From: Clostridia bacterium
GTDB taxonomy: Bacteria > Bacillota > Clostridia > Oscillospirales > Acutalibacteraceae
Direction of reading: 5' to 3'
Length of the DNA stretch: 9,243 nt
NCBI GenBank assembly: GCA_017502965.1
Contig: JAFVTZ010000106.1
Coordinates: 1-9,243, forward strand
In this document: positions 8,006-9,243 of the stretch, in pieces
Position numbering within the stretch: the first letter of the stretch is position 1
Layout: each line of letters starts with the position of its first letter
Position numbers and translations under genes: made by a program
The notes under the pieces: generated by a model
Told to the model about the DNA's origin: nothing
Database searches by the model: none
The model's input: the letters and a program-made list of their open reading frames with translations, nothing else

Positions 8006-9243
8006 TAAAAATACTTCTATCTGCTCCCCGTCCCACACAGCTTTCAAAACCGCGAGATTTATGATTTTTCTTTTTTGAATATCGGAAAATCCCTCAGGAT
8101 CTTTATTATCGTGAGTTATATACGGCATAAGCGAGCTAAAAAGAGTTTCGTCGGCTCTGTGACCTGCAAGATTTATGTTATTGCAAGCATTTTTGGTTTC
8201 TTTTAGTTTTTTTGAGCAGATATAATCAAAAAGCAACTCTTTACCTTTTGTAAAACGCCGTTTTGCAATCATAATACTGCCGCATTTTTTGCAGTATAAA
8301 ATGCCTGACAGCAAAGAATAATCATTGTAAACGGTGCTTTTACGGGAATTTTTGCGGATAATATTCTGCACCTTTATCCAATCCTTTCCTGATATAACAC
8401 CCGTATGATTTCCTTTGGCAACTATCCAGTTTTGCTCATCCTGTTTTTTAAAATTTTTCCTGCTGTAGTTGCGTTTATTATAAACCGAAAGCCCGAATTC
8501 ACTTTCGCTTTTTTCGAAGCAGACCTGCGCATTGAGTTTTTTAAAATATGTAAAAGCCTCGCTGTCAGCAAAACAGTAAACAGGATTTTTAAGTATCTGC
8601 TTTACTGCTGCCGCCGAAAATTCCTTCTGATTTCGGTTTTTTAAACCATTTTCCGATAATAATTTGCATACTTCACTGTATTTTCGCTTTTCTATGAAAT
8701 TTTCAAAAATAAATTTAACCGTGTTGATCTCGTCCCCTTTTTCTTCAAGATAATAAGCACATTTTTGCTTGCCGTCTGTATTATCTGAAATCAGAACAGA
8801 TTTAAACCCAAGCGGCGTGCTTCCCCCTAACCATCTGCCTGTTTTAGCCAGCATAAGCATATTATCCCGCACCCTTTCGGCAATAGTTTCGCGTTCAAGC
8901 TGAGCGAAAACCGATGTTATATACATCATAGCCTTTCCCATGGGTTTTGAAGTATCGAAATCTTCGTTTATACATATAAACGCTATATTCATACTGTTAA
9001 GTTGCTCGATAAAAGCAGAAAAATCCCCGACATTTCGGCTTATACGGTCAAGTCGGTAGCAGATAACACAGTCTGGCTTATATAGCTTCATATCTTCTAT
9101 CATTTTTAAAAACTGTGGTCTTGATGTGGATTTGGCAGAAAATCCCTCATCTTCATATACTGTCACGGTTGTATTTTCCGCATCTTCAAATCTTGAATAA
9201 ATATATTTTTTGCACATTTCTATCTGATTTTCGATACTTTCGC
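7986..9243. mobile_element. One end of an integrative element inserted in feoB
   Basis: A serine recombinase gene ends directly against a truncated host gene, the usual arrangement at one end of a serine-recombinase-driven element, where the integrase lies next to the attachment site. Only this end is visible. The extent, cargo and type of the element (integrative conjugative element, prophage or small transposon) lie to the right of the window. The left boundary is estimated from where FeoB similarity begins, and could be off by several tens of bases. Confidence 0.6.
8000..9243 (-). CDS. Large serine recombinase (site-specific integrase), N-terminus outside window
   Basis: DNA integrase/excisionase of the large serine recombinase family. 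The frame stays open to the right edge: the codons before the Met at 9217 read ESIENQIE and join to MCKKYI, the standard SIENQ-type segment, so that Met is internal and the true start, with the nucleophilic Ser, lies beyond 9243. The resolvase-type catalytic domain continues to about 8860 and keeps YEDEGFSAKSTSRPQF and the arginine-rich YRLDRISR (9035-9058). The Recombinase domain (PF07508 type) follows, including a LKNPVY segment. A zinc ribbon has cysteines encoded at 8291-8293, 8282-8284, 8216-8218 and 8183-8185 (C-x2-C, then C-x10-C). The tail ends in VWDGEQIEVFL, typical of the family. With about 414 residues visible, the full protein is probably about 430-450, somewhat short for the family because the coiled-coil region is small. 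It appears intact as far as visible. Confidence 0.93.
   Translation of the reverse strand, partial: ESIENQIEMCKKYIYSRFEDAENTTVTVYEDEGFSAKSTSRPQFLKMIEDMKLYKPDCVICYRLDRISRNVGDFSAFIEQLNSMNIAFICINEDFDTSKPMGKAMMYITSVFAQLERETIAERVRDNMLMLAKTGRWLGGSTPLGFKSVLISDNTDGKQKCAYYLEEKGDEINTVKFIFENFIEKRKYSEVCKLLSENGLKNRNQKEFSAAAVKQILKNPVYCFADSEAFTYFKKLNAQVCFEKSESEFGLSVYNKRNYSRKNFKKQDEQNWIVAKGNHTGVISGKDWIKVQNIIRKNSRKSTVYNDYSLLSGILYCKKCGSIMIAKRRFTKGKELLFDYICSKKLKETKNACNNINLAGHRADETLFSSLMPYITHDNKDPEGFSDIQKRKIINLAVLKAVWDGEQIEVFLK

Noticed and set aside
7785..8036. 83-codon minus-strand frame crossing the recombinase-feoB junction
   Set aside because: It overlaps two well-supported coding frames in another phase and resembles no known protein.
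8405..8644. 79-codon plus-strand frame inside the recombinase gene
   Set aside because: Antisense shadow of the recombinase, with no ribosome binding site or recognisable product.
9215..9217. ATG at 9217 as the recombinase start
   Set aside because: Upstream in-frame codons encode the conserved SIENQ-type segment and the frame is open to the window edge, so this Met is internal.

Overview
The window looks like chromosomal DNA from an anaerobic, carbohydrate-degrading member of the Clostridia, probably a gut or rumen relative of the Oscillospiraceae/Ruminococcaceae. Three things suggest this: the AT-leaning, low-GC Gram-positive style with strong GGAGG-type ribosome binding sites; a C-terminal type I dockerin on a secreted glycosidase-like protein; and a clostridial-type FeoB. 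The lineage is inferred, not proven.

Left block, bases 1-7201, plus strand: five tightly packed co-directional genes (gaps 0, 12, 29 and 3 bases) that look like one operon. In order they are the 3' end of a DUF5696-like protein, two CUT1-type sugar ABC transporter permeases, a YesM/LytS-type sensor histidine kinase, and a 1009-residue secreted modular protein. The last has a signal peptide, a DUF5060-like N-terminal domain, a GH5-like TIM barrel, two beta-sandwich ancillary modules, an Ig-like module and a dockerin. The block ends at a strong intrinsic terminator (7206-7245). The inferred role is sensing, extracellular attack and import of an unidentified glycan. The solute-binding protein, the ATPase and a response regulator are not in the window. 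The enzyme-like barrel has Asp where relatives have the acid/base Glu (LWND instead of LWNE), so its catalytic status is open.

Right block, bases 7253-9243, minus strand, convergent with the first: a large serine recombinase whose N-terminus runs off the right edge. Its stop codon lies directly against a 5'-truncated feoB. Recognisable FeoB sequence starts abruptly at the conserved Phe-Pro-Thr-Leu segment, about a dozen bases past the recombinase stop, and then runs uninterrupted to the normal C-terminus. The simplest reading is that an integrative element carrying its recombinase at this end inserted into a conserved part of feoB. This junction is the most interesting structure here.

No tRNA, rRNA, CRISPR array or riboswitch was recognised. 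There is no gene-free stretch above 300 bases; the longest gap is the 51-base convergent intergenic region holding the terminator.
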